Source: an uncultured Veillonella sp. (GTDB taxonomy: Bacteria; Bacillota; Negativicutes; Veillonellales; Veillonellaceae). From it: a stretch of 17,039 bases of DNA. The notes beneath the pieces were generated by a model. That model searched no databases, was not told the DNA's origin, and saw only the letters and a program-made list of their open reading frames with translations. The stretch spans positions 1 through 17,039 of the forward strand of contig USAV01000032.1 in NCBI GenBank assembly GCA_900552715.1, in the 5' to 3' direction. A program made the translations under genes and the position numbers. Shown here piece after piece: positions 14,982 to 17,039 of the stretch (position 1 is its first letter; each line of letters opens with the position of its first letter).

Positions 14982-15374
14982 ATGAACAAACTTTCAATAT
15001 TAAGTAGTGCTTTTATTGTAATAGCTATAATATCTGGGATAGCTATATATAAACTTGAAATTAGTAAAACTGCTATTGATGAAGAGTATGAATACATAAA
15101 AAAACATAGAGCTTTTGGTGTTTTAACAAAATATTTATCTATTATTTCTCTTATCAGTTTAGTTCTACTAATTCTTAAAATTATAGTTAATAGAGATTAT
15201 ACAGTAATTGTGAACTATGGAAGTGTTTGGACTATTTTTACACTTGTTACACTGTGTACAGGATGTTTTCAAAAGCGAAATAGCATATATTATAGTCGTG
15301 GACTTATTGCAGTATTCTCAATGCTAATATTTATTGCTGTCTGTATATATGCGTTTAGGAAAGTATTATTTTAA
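14982..15374 (+). CDS. Small four-helix membrane protein, paralogue A
   Basis: A 130-residue, very hydrophobic protein with four predicted membrane segments (about 5-23, 50-70, 80-95 and 108-126). Between segments 1 and 2 is a charged loop, IDEEYEYIKKHRAFG (32-46). A second conserved stretch is CTGCFQKRNSIYY (92-104). By ungapped hand alignment it shares about 69 of 130 residues (53%) with the protein at 16405-16800, and the charged loop is almost identical. I recognise no family. The ribosome site is weak (AGAGATGAG), and codons are AT-rich with many ATA. It is first in a three-gene cluster; the next gene starts 58 bases later. An immunity or accessory membrane role is possible, but unsupported by a motif. 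Confidence 0.8.
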   Translation: MNKLSILSSAFIVIAIISGIAIYKLEISKTAIDEEYEYIKKHRAFGVLTKYLSIISLISLVLLILKIIVNRDYTVIVNYGSVWTIFTLVTLCTGCFQKRNSIYYSRGLIAVFSMLIFIAVCIYAFRKVLF

Positions 15375-15432
15375 AAGAGAACTATATCAATTTAGATTTT
15401 GAGAATATAAGTATTGTTTTGAGAGAGAGTTT

Positions 15433-16383
15433 ATGAATTTAAAGAGAGTAATTAAATGGATTGGTTATATTGTTGGCATAATAGTAGTACTTTATATCCT
15501 CATATTGGGAGTATTGATATATTTCTTGGCAAGTGGAGACTTTAAAAATAGTCTGATTTATTTAAGTGAACTTCAAGAGAGTGGATTATATTATGGCAAC
15601 GAAAACCGTAAGATTGCTGATAATGTAGTTGCTGTTCATGAGGTGGATAATAAACTTTATTACATAACTTTAGACGGTATTGGTATTTTTGATGAAAATG
15701 TAAGTTTGTTAGATGCTTGGAATAAAGATCTTAATAAATATAATACTTTCATTCCTCGGATAGATGCTAAAGAAACACATTTTAATGTGAGCCTTGATGA
15801 GTTATACCCTAACATTTCTAGTCTTGATGAAAGTGATAGAGATATATGGCATGAGATCTTTTATGATAGTGAGAAGCGATATACAGGTCCACACGCTGGA
15901 TATACTATAAATCTACCTTTCTATGTATCATATAGAAAGGAAGATATGGTTAAGCATAATGATATAGTAGATCTTTCTACAGGGCATATTATTGGTAAGT
16001 ATGGTAGTGAGCATATTTTAAGAAATAATGCTTATTATAATTTTGAATTTGGGAAATTGACTAAAATTGATTTCTCTCAGAAAGCTATATATAGCTATTA
16101 TTCTGATAATCTCGATATAGGTCGGTTTAGCAAGAATAATTCAGGAGATGAGAGATATGAATCTTATGCACGAAATGAGTTAAATAAAGTAAGGACGAAA
16201 GATTTAACGGTATTACCTAATTTAATAAATCAACGATTCATAGTGTTTAACTCCTTTAACGAGTTTTCTGATTTTGATATAGATACCTTTGAAGCATTAG
16301 CTATTGATGCAATTAAAAATCGGAAGGCATTGCAGTTAGGGCCATTAGAAAACCAAACACTACAGCAGTATTTGAGTAAATAA
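15433..16383 (+). CDS. Single-pass membrane-anchored protein, function unknown
   Basis: A 316-residue protein with a short basic cytoplasmic start (MNLKRVIK) and one strong hydrophobic segment (about 9-33). It has no lipobox or clear cleavage site, so it is probably anchored with about 280 residues outside the membrane. The outer part is rich in Asp, Tyr, Asn and Ser and has no cysteine. It includes a segment reading KLYYITLDGIGIFDEN, as in beta-propeller-like or beta-sandwich proteins, but no known domain is recognisable. GAGAGAG just before the ATG is the ribosome site. It lies between the two paralogous four-helix proteins, 58 bases after one and 21 before the other, so all three are probably cotranscribed and may act together at the membrane. 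Confidence 0.75.
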   Translation: MNLKRVIKWIGYIVGIIVVLYILILGVLIYFLASGDFKNSLIYLSELQESGLYYGNENRKIADNVVAVHEVDNKLYYITLDGIGIFDENVSLLDAWNKDLNKYNTFIPRIDAKETHFNVSLDELYPNISSLDESDRDIWHEIFYDSEKRYTGPHAGYTINLPFYVSYRKEDMVKHNDIVDLSTGHIIGKYGSEHILRNNAYYNFEFGKLTKIDFSQKAIYSYYSDNLDIGRFSKNNSGDERYESYARNELNKVRTKDLTVLPNLINQRFIVFNSFNEFSDFDIDTFEALAIDAIKNRKALQLGPLENQTLQQYLSK

Positions 16384-16404
16384 CCATATAGTGGAAGGTG
16401 TAAA

Positions 16405-16800
16405 ATGAACAAATTTGAAATATTAGGATATTTTTGGATTTTCACATCTATATCGTTATGTATAGGGTTGTATAAACTTGAGCTTAGTAAACGTGTCATT
16501 GATGAAGAATATGAATATATCAAAAAGCATAGAGCTTTTGGTAATTTAACCAAGTATTTAACAATAATTGCAATTGTAAGTGTAGTCCTATTAAATTGTA
16601 AATTTTTAATTGATAGAGACTATTTGTTTGTTGCCCGATATGGTGTTGTTTGGGGAGTTTACGTACTTTTTATAATGTGCACAGGTTTTTATCAAAAACG
16701 AGATAGTTTGTATTATAAACGGGGCCTTTTTGCTATTTTTTCTATATTATTCGGTATGGCAGGTTTAGGTTATGCATTAAAGCATATGTTCTTTAACTAG
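16405..16800 (+). CDS. Small four-helix membrane protein, paralogue B
   Basis: A 131-residue paralogue of the protein at 14982-15374, with the same four hydrophobic segments, the near-identical loop VIDEEYEYIKKHRAFGNLTK (31-50), and CTGFYQKRDSLYYKRGL (92-108). The conserved parts are hydrophilic, which suggests a shared cytoplasmic partner or interaction site, while the membrane segments have drifted. The ribosome site GGAAGGTG is stronger than that of paralogue A. It starts 21 bases after the anchored-protein gene. No hairpin terminator follows, so read-through into the DEAD-box gene is possible, although that gene has its own promoter-like element. Confidence 0.82.
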   Translation: MNKFEILGYFWIFTSISLCIGLYKLELSKRVIDEEYEYIKKHRAFGNLTKYLTIIAIVSVVLLNCKFLIDRDYLFVARYGVVWGVYVLFIMCTGFYQKRDSLYYKRGLFAIFSILFGMAGLGYALKHMFFN

Positions 16801-16853
16801 TAAACATATACTTTGAAATGGTTATTAATTTAATAGCGCTCACTTTCGAAATA

Positions 16854-16862
16854 TGTTATACT
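16854..16862 (+). promoter_or_regulatory. Extended -10 promoter of the DEAD-box helicase gene
   Basis: TGTTATACT (TG-n-TATACT) lies 46 bases before the start codon without a clear -35 box. Transcription would begin near 16869, at the foot of the hairpin that follows. Confidence 0.5.
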
Positions 16863-16869
16863 ATTCTAA

Positions 16870-16888
16870 CGCGCATAATTCGTGCGCG
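16870..16888 (+). promoter_or_regulatory. 5'-end hairpin in the DEAD-box helicase leader
   Basis: CGCGCA (16870-16875) pairs perfectly with TGCGCG (16883-16888) around a 7-base loop. It ends two bases before the ribosome site AGGAGG (16891-16896). It is strikingly GC-rich for this region, and if the predicted promoter is right it lies at the very 5' end of the mRNA. Confidence 0.55.
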
Positions 16889-16908
16889 ATAGGAGGAAAC
16901 ACATTTAG

Positions 16909-17039
16909 ATGTTAGAAAAATTTGAACAATTAATGATTAGCGAACCTGTTCTACGTGCGTTAAACGATATGGGCTTTGAAGAGCCTACGCCAATTCAACA
17001 GGAAGCTATCCCAGTTGCCATGAGCGGTAAAGACATGAT
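16909..17039 (+). CDS. DEAD-box ATP-dependent RNA helicase, N-terminal start (partial)
   Basis: Only the first 43 codons are present, cut by the window edge. The start MLEKFEQLMISEPVLRALND followed by MGFEEPTPIQQEAIPVAMSGKDM is the Q-motif region of CshA/DeaD-type RNA helicases: an upstream aromatic (Phe5), PTPIQ, then the glycine-lysine-aspartate before motif I. Such enzymes unwind RNA in ribosome assembly, mRNA decay and cold adaptation. AGGAGG at 16891-16896 is 12 bases from the ATG, longer than usual, but no other in-frame start fits. Which paralogue (CshA, CshB, DeaD) cannot be decided from this fragment. Confidence 0.88.
   Translation, partial: MLEKFEQLMISEPVLRALNDMGFEEPTPIQQEAIPVAMSGKDM

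Noticed and set aside
16230..16553. A 107-codon open frame on the - strand across the end of the anchored-protein gene and the start of paralogue B
   Set aside because: The + strand genes there are supported by paralogy and ribosome sites; the antisense frame has neither.
16803..16857. AACATAT (16803-16809) and ATATGTT (16851-16857) as a terminator of the membrane operon
   Set aside because: The arms are 7 bp of A/T with a 41-base loop and no T run, and the right arm overlaps the predicted -10 element.
1..17039. CRISPR arrays, tRNA or rRNA genes, insertion sequences
   Set aside because: I saw no regularly spaced direct repeats of CRISPR size, no tRNA-like cloverleaf with a CCA-adjacent stem, and no transposase-like protein or terminal inverted repeats.

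Overview
The window is low-GC bacterial DNA with dense genes, Shine-Dalgarno starts and many intrinsic terminators. The gene content is the tail of a pyruvate:ferredoxin oxidoreductase, a PutP-type Na+/proline symporter, RecQ, a phage phi3T-type thymidylate synthase, DHFR, Tex, a CoA-independent aldehyde dehydrogenase and a DEAD-box RNA helicase. This fits an anaerobic Firmicute, and I infer Veillonella (Negativicutes). That is a judgement from protein character and codon use, not from a database match.

Layout. 1-303: 3' end of nifJ on the + strand, closed by a strong terminator. 501-2117: a SAM-dependent methyltransferase with a regulatory domain. 2467-3495: a WYL-domain transcriptional regulator; its terminator is shared with the convergent putP (3571-5058, - strand). 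5059-5381: a divergent putP/recQ control region with a 13-bp inverted repeat. 5382-7265: recQ. 7380-11022: thyA-dfrA-tex, an apparent nucleotide/folate plus RNA-metabolism operon; dfrA and tex overlap by 4 bp. 11316-12800: aldehyde dehydrogenase with its own good sigma-70-type promoter and terminator. 12961-16800: an accessory pocket of five AT-rich genes of unknown role. It holds a divergent formylglycine-generating-enzyme-fold (FGE-fold) protein, a lipoprotein on the - strand, and a three-gene + strand cluster in which two paralogous four-helix membrane proteins flank a single-pass membrane-anchored protein. 16909-17039: start of a DEAD-box RNA helicase, cut by the window edge.

How the genes work together. 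Most of the window is housekeeping. ThyA turns dUMP into dTMP and produces dihydrofolate, which DHFR (the next gene) reduces back to tetrahydrofolate; Tex is translationally coupled to DHFR. PFOR and the aldehyde dehydrogenase both belong to fermentative C2/C3 metabolism.

The least explained parts are: the accessory pocket, especially the two membrane paralogues (about 53% identical by my hand alignment) around a membrane-anchored protein; an orphan terminator at 14866-14889 that may end a small RNA; a degenerate 28-bp triple repeat at the thyA stop codon; and twin palindromes upstream of thyA. I saw no tRNA, rRNA, CRISPR array or insertion sequence.
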